A DNA stretch of 38,861 nucleotides. Source: a virus. The notes below the pieces were generated by a model, which had not been told where the DNA came from, did no database searches, and worked only from the letters and a program-made list of their open reading frames with translations. How positions within the stretch are numbered: the first letter of the stretch is position 1; every line of letters starts with the position of its first letter. The stretch is taken from the IMG/VR virus record IMGVR_UViG_3300032668_001109, positions 1 to 38,861 of that record. One strand, given 5' to 3'. Of the stretch, positions 20,832-29,542 are shown piece after piece. The position numbers and the translations under genes are program-made.

Positions 20832-21893
20832 TTATTGTCCTTCATTGATAGTTGCACAAACTGAGTAACTTATTCTAAGCACAGGAATTGCAAGGCTTAA
20901 TCCAAATAAACTAAGAATAGCATCGATTGCTTTTATAAATTCTGCTAAAATTCCTGCTAAAAAATTAGCAATGAATAATTTCATATCAGCTAATAGCTGG
21001 TTAATATCTTTCCAAGGAAAATCTACATGTGGATTCAACGGAAACAGCCAATCAAATGGTTTTCCTATTATAGGCAATCTAAAATTTTTAACATAGTTAA
21101 TAAGATCCTCTGCGGTTACAACTGTTTTATTTAAAGCCGCTTTACATGCCGCAATTAGGGCATCCAATATTTCCTGGACTGTTGGACCACCAGTTTCAAA
21201 CAAAAACAATACTTCTTCTAATATTGCGTTGACAGCAGAATTCCAAATAGTAGACCAAGTAAATGGAGGACTAGGTTGTTCTGTAATATAATCATACGCT
21301 GTCAGGCCTAGTTTGATTGCATCCAGAATACTTTTTATTTTTTGAATTAAAGAACCCCACAGACTCACTAGAATATTTTTACAAATAGTAGGAATATCAA
21401 CAGGAGGAGAATCAACTCCACTAAATGGTTGAAATGGTATGCCCAATAAATTTAAAAGATGTTTTAGATCGTCTATAGCTGTGTTATATAAATTTGTAAC
21501 AGATACTATTAACTTTTCATATAAATCATCACTAAACAAATCACTCACTGTTAAATTTAAAACTGGCAATGATAAATCAACATTTAATAAACTGCCAACA
21601 ACTGCTTCTAATGCTTTGAGCAATGCATTTAATAATTTCCAAATAGGTTCTAAATAACTTTTCATGCAGTAGTTATAAAGACGAGAAATTGCTTCTTTGA
21701 TATCAGCGTATGTATCAAACACCCCTGACGATTTACAACTCATACCTAAAAACTCAAAACTGATACCTGTTACAGTATATTTTGGATCGTTAGGCAAACT
21801 ACCATAGACTGTGTCAAACATGCCTTGCATTGTGAAGGCTTTGTTTAAGTCTATAGTAGTAGTTGCAGGAAGTGATACAACGTTAAGCGTCAT
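20832..21893 (-). CDS. Hypothetical protein rich in amphipathic helices
   Basis: A 353-residue protein. The N-terminal 50 residues look beta-rich (TIDLNKAFTMQGMFDTVYG), then repeated amphipathic helices (LLNALLKALEAVVGSLLNV; IQKIKSILDAIKLGLTAYDYI; FIANFLAGILAEFIKAIDAIL) with VDLSLPVLNLTVSDLF-type linkers. No signal peptide and no strong membrane span, so it may be a virion protein or a membrane-active one. No family recognised. Its start lies directly after the histone-like gene (AAATAATAAATG) with no clear ribosome binding site. Confidence 0.65.
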   Translation of the reverse strand: MTLNVVSLPATTTIDLNKAFTMQGMFDTVYGSLPNDPKYTVTGISFEFLGMSCKSSGVFDTYADIKEAISRLYNYCMKSYLEPIWKLLNALLKALEAVVGSLLNVDLSLPVLNLTVSDLFSDDLYEKLIVSVTNLYNTAIDDLKHLLNLLGIPFQPFSGVDSPPVDIPTICKNILVSLWGSLIQKIKSILDAIKLGLTAYDYITEQPSPPFTWSTIWNSAVNAILEEVLFLFETGGPTVQEILDALIAACKAALNKTVVTAEDLINYVKNFRLPIIGKPFDWLFPLNPHVDFPWKDINQLLADMKLFIANFLAGILAEFIKAIDAILSLFGLSLAIPVLRISYSVCATINEGQ

Positions 21894-21896
21894 TTA

Positions 21897-22085
21897 TTAT
21901 TTGGCTTCTTTACGAGCATTCTTAACTGCTGTTACATCGTTACGTGTATCTTTACATAGTTTGGCTAACTCTTGCAAGTGCTTACGAACACGAGTGCCTG
22001 CGGCGTTTACACCTTTGTCGTAGAACTTTTCAAAGTCGCCTTCCATTGCTTCTACTAATGCTGTGAATTCTTGATATTTTGACAT
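21897..22085 (-). CDS. Histone H1-like DNA-binding protein
   Basis: A 62-residue protein (MSKYQEFTALVEAMEGDFEKFYDKGVNAAGTRVRKHLQELAKLCKDTRNDV) matching the short histone H1/Hc1-like family, whose signature is FEKFYxKGNKAAGTRVRKxxQELKKL. It would bind or compact DNA. Ribosome binding site GGAGAATAC. It lies 9 nt after the Sm-like gene. Function in phage may be host-nucleoid reorganisation or DNA compaction. Confidence 0.82.
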   Translation of the reverse strand: MSKYQEFTALVEAMEGDFEKFYDKGVNAAGTRVRKHLQELAKLCKDTRNDVTAVKNARKEAK

Positions 22086-22094
22086 GTATTCTCC

Positions 22095-22385
22095 TTAAGC
22101 TAATTTAATGCCGGTTGTTTGTTCTGTATAACGATCTGCGGCGTCCTTGATTGTTGGAGCTAATACCATTATACTATTTTTATTGATGGTGATTTCTGCA
22201 TCTGGATCTGTAGTGAATAAAAATGGTACTAGACCAATTCCATCTTTAGTTGCTGTCAAGCACAAAGGCTTGCTAACTTTAACACCTAACGGACCGTCTT
22301 CTATTAGTTTGGCAACAATCTCTTCACCTGCTGTGGTTTTGATTGTTACAACTTCTCCTTGTGCGATACCTTTATTGATTAACAT
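22095..22385 (-). CDS. Sm-like phage protein
   Basis: A 96-residue protein whose first 70 residues have the Sm-like strand pattern (GEVVTIKTTAGEEIVAKLIEDGPLGVKVSKPLCLTATKDGIGLVPFLFT). This is a conserved small protein of T4-like aquatic phages; an RNA-binding Sm fold is suggested but not proven. The C-terminus ends YTEQTTGIKL. Ribosome binding site AAAGGT. It is 1 nt from the glutaredoxin stop. Confidence 0.7.
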   Translation of the reverse strand: MLINKGIAQGEVVTIKTTAGEEIVAKLIEDGPLGVKVSKPLCLTATKDGIGLVPFLFTTDPDAEITINKNSIMVLAPTIKDAADRYTEQTTGIKLA

Positions 22386-22386
22386 A

Positions 22387-22617
22387 TTAGACCTTTTCGA
22401 AATGTTTCTTGAGTTCTGTGAACCCGCCTATTAATTTATCGTCTAAAAATATTTGTGGAACAGTTCTGGCATTGGGTACTGCTTCTAGTAACTGTTCACG
22501 TGTATAATCTTTGTTGATATTTCTTTCTTCAAATTCTATGCCTTTCATTTTGAGCAAGTTTTTAGCTTGATCACAAAATGGGCAGGCGTTTTTGCTCCAT
22601 ACTATCGCTTTTGACAT
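22387..22617 (-). CDS. grx: Glutaredoxin
   Basis: A 76-residue dithiol glutaredoxin with the active site CPFC (KNACPFCDQAKNLL) near residues 11-14, the cis-Pro motif TVPQIF and the GSH-binding GGFTEL. It would reduce the class Ia ribonucleotide reductase next door. The start at 22617 (MSKAIVWSKN) follows a short gap after nrdB; the longer frame overlaps nrdB and is rejected. Placing grx beside nrdAB is usual for T4-like phages. Confidence 0.93.
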   Translation of the reverse strand: MSKAIVWSKNACPFCDQAKNLLKMKGIEFEERNINKDYTREQLLEAVPNARTVPQIFLDDKLIGGFTELKKHFEKV

Positions 22618-22636
22618 ATTTCTTTCCTTTTTACTA

Positions 22637-23737
22637 TTATAATGCAGGCAAGGCATCATAGTCAATGCCTTCTGACATGACTCCAATTACATAATTGGTT
22701 GATTCTGATTCTTGTAATGCAGTTTGTTTACTGCTTGTGTTGACATGTTTATTGAACCAAGGAATTGGTGTAGTTCTTGGTGCGGCTTGTTGATATTTGA
22801 TACCAATATCTTTCAATGCTGAAACTGCTGTGTAATCCACAAAGTCTTTTAGAATGTTTGCGTTAAGTCCAATCACTGGGCCTTTACTAAACAAATAGTC
22901 TGCCCATTGTTTTTCTTCACGTATAACGTCCAGGTATAAGTTATAAACTTCAGCTTCACATTCCAGTTTAGCTTCAGCAAATCTTGAATCTTCTTTGACC
23001 ACTTGATTGATCAAATAGGCTGTCCAACCTTTGTGTAGCAATTCGTCCTGTAGAATCAAACTGATAATGTTGCCGTTACCAATAAATATCTTGTTTTCTA
23101 CCATAGCGAGAGAAGTAGCAAATGACACCATGAATCGGAAGGCTTCGAGGGCGTAACTAGCATTAAGAGCCAACCAAATGGCCTTGATATGTGTTTGTTC
23201 ATTGATCTTTTCTCCGGATTCTTTACGGCAGTTGATAACGTGTAGAGCATCATAGTAGTTGCCTACACTGGATGCCATGCTTACAATCTCTTCTGTATCA
23301 TGGATAGTGTTGAACACATCTTTGGGCACATTATAGATGTTACGGATTATGTGACTGTAGCTCTTGCTGTGGATGTTGGTTTCAAAGAAACCCCAGTTGT
23401 ACATGAGAGCTTCAACTTCGGGCAAGGAACACACTGGAGTAAAAACTTGTGTGGGCCCTCGACCTTGAAGACTATCAAGTGCTGTTTGGCGTAATAGATT
23501 TGAGGTAAAGATATGTTTAACTGCATCGCTTGCGTCCTTAAAGTCATTTGCGTCTTTGGTAAGACTAATCTCTTCAGGTTGCCAGAAGAAGCCTCGGGCT
23601 GTCGCTTCAAAGTCTGCAATCTTCTTGTATTTAACTTCTTCGAATCGTTGAATAGTAACTGGGCCTGCTGGATCCAGAAACATTTTACGACTCAAATAGT
23701 CTGTTTTTGTTTTTAAATTATATTGTTCTTTGCTCAT
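22637..23737 (-). CDS. nrdB: Ribonucleotide reductase class Ia, beta subunit
   Basis: A 366-residue ferritin-like R2 protein. Metal ligands and radical residues are recognisable: LDSLQGRGP (Asp), FFETNIHSKSYSHIIRN (Glu, His, radical Tyr), ALEAFRFMVSF (Glu) and QDELLHKGWTAYL (Glu, His). The C-terminal tail (GIDYDALPAL) should dock on NrdA. The first Glu-His pair is spaced ExxxH rather than ExxH. The start is at 23737, overlapping the aldolase stop (ATGA). It supplies the diferric-tyrosyl radical for dNTP synthesis. Confidence 0.95.
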   Translation of the reverse strand: MSKEQYNLKTKTDYLSRKMFLDPAGPVTIQRFEEVKYKKIADFEATARGFFWQPEEISLTKDANDFKDASDAVKHIFTSNLLRQTALDSLQGRGPTQVFTPVCSLPEVEALMYNWGFFETNIHSKSYSHIIRNIYNVPKDVFNTIHDTEEIVSMASSVGNYYDALHVINCRKESGEKINEQTHIKAIWLALNASYALEAFRFMVSFATSLAMVENKIFIGNGNIISLILQDELLHKGWTAYLINQVVKEDSRFAEAKLECEAEVYNLYLDVIREEKQWADYLFSKGPVIGLNANILKDFVDYTAVSALKDIGIKYQQAAPRTTPIPWFNKHVNTSSKQTALQESESTNYVIGVMSEGIDYDALPAL

Positions 23738-24384
23738 TGATATTTCCCTGATGCAAGCACTATCTTGCAAATATGTTCTAATCGTTCAATATGCTCGTAG
23801 GCACGCCATGGGCTAGTATCAATAGCAACTACTCCATGACCTTTAATCCCTACGATATCATATTTTATATTGCCTTGTCCATCTAACCCTAATTTGTCAA
23901 AACATTGATCAGCAAGTTCTTGACTGATAGGAGGAACATCAGGTACATTAGGTGCTACCTTAGTATAACGACTAAGTTCTGGAAATGCATCGCTAATAGT
24001 ACTAAGATCGATCCCGGCGTGCATTGCGGCAATACAGTAGGTAGGATGCACATGAACAATAACTCTAACATTATTACTATGTTGTCCCATTTCTTTTTGT
24101 AGACCAAAGTGTAGAGGAATTTCTCCACTAGGTTTGAGAGCCGAGCTGATATCAGTGTATTCAATCTCTTGCCAATTGTAGCTGTTTGAACCAAAGCCGT
24201 TATCCCACTTGCCAATTTGTATTTTCTTAAATTGGTCTGGTTGTAGTGTTTGCTTACGCACACCACTTGGGGTGATATAAAAATGGTCACGACCGTGATG
24301 TCGTATGCTTACATTACCATCGCGACTGGTGATCCAATTTCGTTTATAGGCTTCTTGCAATACGTTACAGATAGTTTCTAACAT
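23734..24384 (-). CDS. Class II aldolase / adducin-family protein
   Basis: A 216-residue protein with the class II aldolase signatures: SGEIPLHFGLQKE (catalytic Glu), VIVHVHPTYCIAAMHAG (zinc His-x-His) and KGHGVVAIDTSPWRAYEHIERLEHICKI (third zinc His and helix). The N-terminal SRDGNVSIRHHGRDHFYITPSGVRK is the phosphate-binding part. Known members are L-fuculose-1-P aldolase, ribulose-5-P 4-epimerase and MtnB; the substrate is not evident here. It sits between nrdA and nrdB, overlapping both by 1-4 nt, so it is translated with the reductase. Confidence 0.9.
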   Translation of the reverse strand: MLETICNVLQEAYKRNWITSRDGNVSIRHHGRDHFYITPSGVRKQTLQPDQFKKIQIGKWDNGFGSNSYNWQEIEYTDISSALKPSGEIPLHFGLQKEMGQHSNNVRVIVHVHPTYCIAAMHAGIDLSTISDAFPELSRYTKVAPNVPDVPPISQELADQCFDKLGLDGQGNIKYDIVGIKGHGVVAIDTSPWRAYEHIERLEHICKIVLASGKYQ

Positions 24385-26705
24385 TATAGTTTACATGCCT
24401 CGCAATCATCTTCTAGTTCTTGTTCAACATAAGTTTGTGCAACTGCAACTACTTCGTCTACAGCTTTGCTACCTGCTTTGTTGATCAAACTATAGTAGAA
24501 AGTTTTCAATCCCCACGCTTGAGCTTGCATTAGATTCTTAGCAATTAATGTAGTAGGAACTTTACGATCCGCAAAGTGTGCAGGATTGTAGAAAGTGTTT
24601 GTGCTAATTGATTGATCTACATAGGCCGCTAGTACAGCCGCTGTCTTCAAATAGCCATCACAATCTTTTTGTTCCCACATCATTTGATACTTGTTTTTAA
24701 GTTTATGATATTCAGGAACCACTTGTGTAAACGATCCTGCTTTTGATTCTTTAGTACTGATCAAACTCATGGGTAACTCAATTCCATTAGTGCTGTTTAT
24801 AACAACACTACTGCTTTCGACTGGGGCAATGGCCATTAAGGTTGCATTGCGAACACCATACTGTTTCATATTAACTCGTAGGGTTTCCCAATCAAGTTCT
24901 GGAGTAAAATTTGCTAGTTCATTAGCACCCTCTGCTCGTAATTCCCAAGGGAATATGCCTTGACCATAACGTGTTTTATCACTGTGTGTACAAGCACCAC
25001 GTTCTTTAGCCAACTCAACAGTGGCTTCTGTCAAGTAATAGGCTTGATGCTCCATCCAACTTTTAACATCTTGTAGAGCATCTTTCTCTCCATACTTCAA
25101 TCCACGTTTGGCATGCCAGTAGGCAAGGTTAGTAACACCAATTCCCAATGGCTGTATCTCATCGTTACTTAATTTACTCTGAATTGATAAAAAGTCTTGA
25201 TAGTCTAAAATGTTACATAGACTGCGTTGTAGAATACGACAAGCACGACGCATGTCTTCTGGATTACGGAAAGCTCCCCAGTTGATACTACCAAGAGTAC
25301 ACAAAGCAATTCGACCATCCACGTCATCAAGACGTTTAAAAGATTTAGTAGGTAATAGGATTTCACAACATAAATTACTTTGATAGATGGTATGATACTC
25401 AGGATCAAACGGACCCTGGTTCTGCACGTTATCAATAAACACCAAGTAGATCCGTCCTGTATCAGTACGTTCTTTTAATATACCACTCTTGAATACCTCT
25501 TCAGCACTCATTGTTTTTTTACGCAAGTCTTTACGTTTCTCATACTTAATATATAGTTCTTCAAACAAGGCAGTATTCTTGTAGAAAGCCTCGTACAAGT
25601 CTGGAACTTCATTGGGATCGAAGAATGTAATCATTTCCTTATTCTTAAAGCGGCGCCAAAAGAATTTAGAAAGTACAACTCCATAGTCCATATGGCGGAC
25701 ACGAGTTTCTTCCGTTCCTTGATTATTTTTAAGCACAATAAGATCATCAAACTGATGATGCCAAATGGGATAAAAGACTGTAGCACTTGCATTTCGAATG
25801 CCTCCTTGTGAACAACTACGTAAATCACCAAACCACTTTTTGAGGAATGGTATCATACCAGTATGCATGATTTCGCCACCGCGAATTGGGGAGCCCAATG
25901 GGCGTAGTCGACCGATTTCCAATCCAATCCCCGCACGTTTACTGGCATACTTGGCCATCATTTCGCCTGAAGCAAAAATTGAGTCAAGATCGTCGTCTGA
26001 GCGGATAAGCACACAACTGCTAAACTGTTTAGTGGGAGTGCCGAGACCAGCGAGCACAGGAGTAGCCAAAGTAAACAAACCATCACTAGCCGCATTGTAG
26101 TATTCCTTTATGTAACGCATTCTTGCATTGTTTGGCTCTTCTTTGTGAAAGACAGTAGCCGCCGCGATAATATATCTAATTTGTGGTGTTTCATAAATTT
26201 CTTTTGTTGCACGATTACGTACTAGATATTTTTCAATCAACTGTTCGATAGCGGCATATCCATACTGCTCGTCTTTTTCATGGTCGAGCATATCGTTCAT
26301 ACGATTCCAATCGTCTTCGGTATACCACTCTAATAATTCCGGAGTGTACAAACCGATTTCAACGTTTCGCTTTACGATAGAATATAAATGTGGAACTTCA
26401 TAATTACCATAGACATCTTTACGCAACATTGATAAACGTTGTTTACCTGCTACGTACTGATAATTCGTATGTCCTACATCTGGATTATTTTCTACGTCAA
26501 TCAAATCTACGATTGCTCGTAAGGTGATGTTGTCAATTTCATTAGTAGTAATGCCGTCGTAGAAGTGTGGCTGACTTTTAATTTCAATCATTGACTGACT
26601 GACATCAGCAATACCTTTACAGACTTTCGCTACTTGAGCTTGCCACTTTTCAATCATTAGTGGCTCTTTACTTCCGTCTCTTTTTGTTACTATTATTTTG
26701 CTCAT
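24384..26705 (-). CDS. nrdA: Ribonucleotide reductase class Ia, alpha subunit
   Basis: A 773-residue R1 protein. It has an N-terminal ATP-cone (KIIVTKRDGSKEPLMIEKWQ), the SSCVLIRSDDDLDSI segment, LCCEILLP with the catalytic Cys pair, the ATLMAIAPVESSSVVINSTNGIELP loop and the C-terminal CEACKL tail (Cys768, Cys771) that shuttles electrons from glutaredoxin. Length is typical. It reduces NDPs for phage DNA synthesis. A weak late box lies 25 nt upstream; early expression is expected from function, so an upstream promoter is likely. Confidence 0.97.
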   Translation of the reverse strand: MSKIIVTKRDGSKEPLMIEKWQAQVAKVCKGIADVSQSMIEIKSQPHFYDGITTNEIDNITLRAIVDLIDVENNPDVGHTNYQYVAGKQRLSMLRKDVYGNYEVPHLYSIVKRNVEIGLYTPELLEWYTEDDWNRMNDMLDHEKDEQYGYAAIEQLIEKYLVRNRATKEIYETPQIRYIIAAATVFHKEEPNNARMRYIKEYYNAASDGLFTLATPVLAGLGTPTKQFSSCVLIRSDDDLDSIFASGEMMAKYASKRAGIGLEIGRLRPLGSPIRGGEIMHTGMIPFLKKWFGDLRSCSQGGIRNASATVFYPIWHHQFDDLIVLKNNQGTEETRVRHMDYGVVLSKFFWRRFKNKEMITFFDPNEVPDLYEAFYKNTALFEELYIKYEKRKDLRKKTMSAEEVFKSGILKERTDTGRIYLVFIDNVQNQGPFDPEYHTIYQSNLCCEILLPTKSFKRLDDVDGRIALCTLGSINWGAFRNPEDMRRACRILQRSLCNILDYQDFLSIQSKLSNDEIQPLGIGVTNLAYWHAKRGLKYGEKDALQDVKSWMEHQAYYLTEATVELAKERGACTHSDKTRYGQGIFPWELRAEGANELANFTPELDWETLRVNMKQYGVRNATLMAIAPVESSSVVINSTNGIELPMSLISTKESKAGSFTQVVPEYHKLKNKYQMMWEQKDCDGYLKTAAVLAAYVDQSISTNTFYNPAHFADRKVPTTLIAKNLMQAQAWGLKTFYYSLINKAGSKAVDEVVAVAQTYVEQELEDDCEACKL

Positions 26706-26730
26706 TGTCCGTTACTTTTCTCTTAGGCAG

Positions 26731-26738
26731 TATTTATT
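26731..26738 (-). promoter_or_regulatory. Possible T4-like late promoter upstream of nrdA
   Basis: AATAAATACTGCC on the minus strand, 25 nt before the ATG. It is a weaker match than GATAAATA. The gap between the tail spike gene and nrdA (26706-26856) holds nothing else clear. Confidence 0.3.
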
Positions 26739-26856
26739 ATGGAGACGATCCGCCCAAAAGATATTGTAAGTCAATAGGTTGCGGAGGTGTAAATGCTGTT
26801 ATCTCGATAACAAATGTAATTATATACGCATTTATTAGAAAGATCTATCTATTTGA

Positions 26857-28776
26857 TTAGCTTACAGAAGTGTATGAAAAAATCAAATTACCTGAATCAA
26901 AAGTATTTTGATAACTCAATACCAGTGTCCAAGGAGTATTGGTAGTGGTTGCACCAGAATAGTCTACGAAGCCAACAGCAAAGTCTAATGTAGTTGAATT
27001 ACTACTACCTGTCACAGTGAAATCATATTCATCAGTCATGGTCACTGTTTTGTTTACAGCATCGGCAGTGATATTAATAGTACCACGTCTTGTATAATTT
27101 GATGTCAAACTATTATAGATATAGTCGATAGCATAACCAATACTACCAGTTGGTCCAGTAGATGTACCATTTAATGCTCCACTGGTATAGTTGTATGTAG
27201 GTGTTGCTAGAAATGCAAATGGTAATTTAATTATAGAAATATAAGCACTGGTAGTTTGTGCTAGATATAACTTGTTGACACCAAATGATGTGTATCGAAC
27301 ATGTCCACTAAATTCAGGAACATATGGTACAAGTGCGTATGGTGCTGTTCCTTGATTAGGATTGCCCAAGTCATTAAAACGATCAGACTGGTCATTAAAT
27401 GAACTATTACCATATGAAGCATAATATACTTGTGGATATTGTGCAAGAGCATTTCCACCTCCATTACAGCCTACATTTTGAAAAATACAACCACTAGTCA
27501 TATTTCCAGATCCTGCACCAATGTATACACCCTGCTGACGAATATTATAAAATCTACTGTTGATTATTTCTGTTTGGCAAGGACCGTTAGGAGTATTCGC
27601 AGTTTGAGTCCAACTGGCTCCTAGAGATATACCTTGGAAGGAATTTGTAAAATGACAATTAGAAAATATATTATTAGAAATATCATAAGAACTGTCGTAG
27701 ACACAATAATTGTGTCCAGTAAACACAATATTTCTAAAAATATTATGTGTACAGGTAACTAGATTAGTTACTCCGGTCATGTTGATACCAATGCTGGTTG
27801 TATTACCAGTCCATCCACCGATTAGTTTAATATTTTCAAACACGCTGTCCTTAACGCTGTTCATCTGCATCAGTGTGTTGTTACCTGTTGCTGTTTGAAT
27901 CGTTAATTCTTTCATAATAACTTGTCGGCACTGTGTAATGCTTTGTGAAACTTGTGGATCATAGGAACCAATACTGCTACTATCATTAACAAATTGAACT
28001 GCTGGTCCGGGATATGTTAGTATATATGATGCGTTTGTTTCTGCGGCAGTTGACTGATTGCTTAAAGTAAAACTTGTACCAGCTGTAGCACCAGTAATGG
28101 TTGTACCATTAGGAATGCCAGGGCCAGTTATAAAATATCCATTGTATGCAGAGTTGGCTGAAGTCGTAGTCAACGAAGCCCCGCCAAATGCAATACTACC
28201 TGTTATAGTAATCTGTGGAGGATGATAGTCAATTATAGTTTTATCCATGCCTGCACCAATGATAGTTGCATAGCTAGGAATGTATATTGTACTAGTAGTA
28301 TAAAAAGTGCCTGCTGGGATATTAAGTACTACGCGATTAGAACTGGTAGATGAAGCAGGACCTGCGGCATTTAAAAATAATTGAAGTATAGCTCTTTGTA
28401 ATGCCGCAGTATCATCTGTTGCATCGTCACCGGCAGTACCAAAATCTTTTGTAGATACTATAGAATCTAATTTACTACTTAATGTTTGTAATGTTGGAGC
28501 GGTGGCTGTTATTCCAGTACTAATACCAGAATTTGTGTATTTGTAGATATATTGGATCGTACTTAGAATGTTACCAGTGAGAGATAAATCTGTCTGGGTG
28601 ATAACCTTAATGTTATTTACTGCGGGAGCACCTTCGCTAACGGCTCCGCTACCAATGTAAAGTTCTTGAGTGTCTACGGCCCAAGCCATTTCACCACTAG
28701 CTAATTGTGGTAATCCGGTTCCTGAATTTGCTTGACCGCGACGTATCTGTATGCGGCTAATTTGATAAACGGCCAT
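26857..28776 (-). CDS. Tail spike/fibre with pectate-lyase-type beta-helix
   Basis: A 639-residue protein. Residues 1-50 form a particle-binding domain of the type QISRIQIRRGQANSGTGLPQLASGEMAWAVDTQELYIG. Residues about 110-200 start the right-handed beta-helix (TKDFGTAGDDATDDTAALQ, then VVLNIPAGTFYTTSTIYIPS), a hallmark of the Pectate_lyase_3 fold. The helix runs through IFSNCHFTNSFQGIS-type turns, and the C-terminal 130 residues form a beta-domain. It would bind or cleave a surface polysaccharide. No catalytic residue set can be assigned by eye. A T4 gene-e-like RNA latch precedes it. Confidence 0.85.
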   Translation of the reverse strand: MAVYQISRIQIRRGQANSGTGLPQLASGEMAWAVDTQELYIGSGAVSEGAPAVNNIKVITQTDLSLTGNILSTIQYIYKYTNSGISTGITATAPTLQTLSSKLDSIVSTKDFGTAGDDATDDTAALQRAILQLFLNAAGPASSTSSNRVVLNIPAGTFYTTSTIYIPSYATIIGAGMDKTIIDYHPPQITITGSIAFGGASLTTTSANSAYNGYFITGPGIPNGTTITGATAGTSFTLSNQSTAAETNASYILTYPGPAVQFVNDSSSIGSYDPQVSQSITQCRQVIMKELTIQTATGNNTLMQMNSVKDSVFENIKLIGGWTGNTTSIGINMTGVTNLVTCTHNIFRNIVFTGHNYCVYDSSYDISNNIFSNCHFTNSFQGISLGASWTQTANTPNGPCQTEIINSRFYNIRQQGVYIGAGSGNMTSGCIFQNVGCNGGGNALAQYPQVYYASYGNSSFNDQSDRFNDLGNPNQGTAPYALVPYVPEFSGHVRYTSFGVNKLYLAQTTSAYISIIKLPFAFLATPTYNYTSGALNGTSTGPTGSIGYAIDYIYNSLTSNYTRRGTINITADAVNKTVTMTDEYDFTVTGSSNSTTLDFAVGFVDYSGATTTNTPWTLVLSYQNTFDSGNLIFSYTSVS

Positions 28777-28778
28777 CT

Positions 28779-28805
28779 AAATATCCTCTATATAGGATAT
28801 TTATC
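28779..28805 (-). promoter_or_regulatory. Late promoter nested in a hairpin that masks the tail spike ribosome binding site
   Basis: On the minus strand an 8-bp perfect stem AAATATCC/GGATATTT (28779-28802) has the late box GATAAATA (28798-28805) at its 5' arm and the ribosome binding site GAGG at its 3' arm. Read-through RNA would form the stem. Late RNA starts near 28792, past the 5' arm, and would leave the site free. The box also overlaps the stop of the upstream gene. Confidence 0.6.
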
Positions 28806-29523
28806 AGTTCTGTTTGTAGTACAGTTCTACTCTATCCCACCACTTTTTCTCCCAAAAACTGAAGTCTTCGGGCTTTAATATAAACTCCTGATAAACAGGA
28901 ACATCTATCATTTCTAATTGTTCATTAACTTTAGGGCTAACACACATTAAAACAACACCTTTACGTATATTAGTTCCATGGACTTCATTATGTGCTAATG
29001 CGTAGGCTGTTAGCTGTAAGTAATAGTCTTCAATCCACTCTTCTTTTTTAGGCTTGTTAGTTTGTTTGTAATCTAAAATGCTTTCGTCATCTAAATGCAA
29101 CCCGCATCCGTCTGTTGTACCTGCATACAAGCCTGGATAATATAAGGGTACTTCTACTCCCCATATTTCATTTACATTGCACAATCCTTGTCGAATAACA
29201 ACTTCGGCCATTGCGTGGCTTTGTTTACTGTATGGGTTAGACCCTGGAGCACTAATAACACCTTGTTTAACATAGTCCTCTAGGAACTTGTGCATGCGAG
29301 TACCGCGTCCACTTGCTTCGGTTACAATTTCCTGAGCTTTTTTTTCGCCTACTCTCTTTTTCCAATTATTAAGAGCGTCGATCTTATCTTGCGATTTAGT
29401 CTTGTCTAATATAGTAGTAACCGATGGAACCTTAGTTCCATCTGGGAGAGCATATAAACGTTTGCCTTCTACACTTTGTCTATTGATAGGTGTGTAGTTA
29501 AACCTTTCTTTGAGTAAAGTCAT
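28804..29523 (-). CDS. PD-(D/E)XK exonuclease, RecB/Cas4-like
   Basis: A 239-residue nuclease. It has KVPSVTTILDKTK, then GRGTRMHKFLEDYVKQG, GVEVPLYYPGLYAGTTDGCGLHLDDESILDYKQTN (catalytic Asp and Asp-x-Lys) and YYLQLTAYALAHNE (RecB-type motif). This is the arrangement of MGME1/Cas4-like and phage replication exonucleases. It probably processes DNA ends in recombination or packaging. The ATG at 29523 is used; the GTG further upstream has no better site, and no clear ribosome binding site is seen for either. Confidence 0.85.
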   Translation of the reverse strand: MTLLKERFNYTPINRQSVEGKRLYALPDGTKVPSVTTILDKTKSQDKIDALNNWKKRVGEKKAQEIVTEASGRGTRMHKFLEDYVKQGVISAPGSNPYSKQSHAMAEVVIRQGLCNVNEIWGVEVPLYYPGLYAGTTDGCGLHLDDESILDYKQTNKPKKEEWIEDYYLQLTAYALAHNEVHGTNIRKGVVLMCVSPKVNEQLEMIDVPVYQEFILKPEDFSFWEKKWWDRVELYYKQN

Positions 29524-29542
29524 GTAGCTAGTATACACTAAC

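Noticed and set aside
26660-26860. Plus-strand 66-residue hydrophobic frame, and a minus-strand in-frame stretch after the tail spike stop (26738-26847)
   Set aside because: The plus frame overlaps the nrdA start and lacks a ribosome binding site. The minus stretch has no start codon, follows TAA and TAG in the same frame, and has no slippery run, unlike the two -1 extensions reported.
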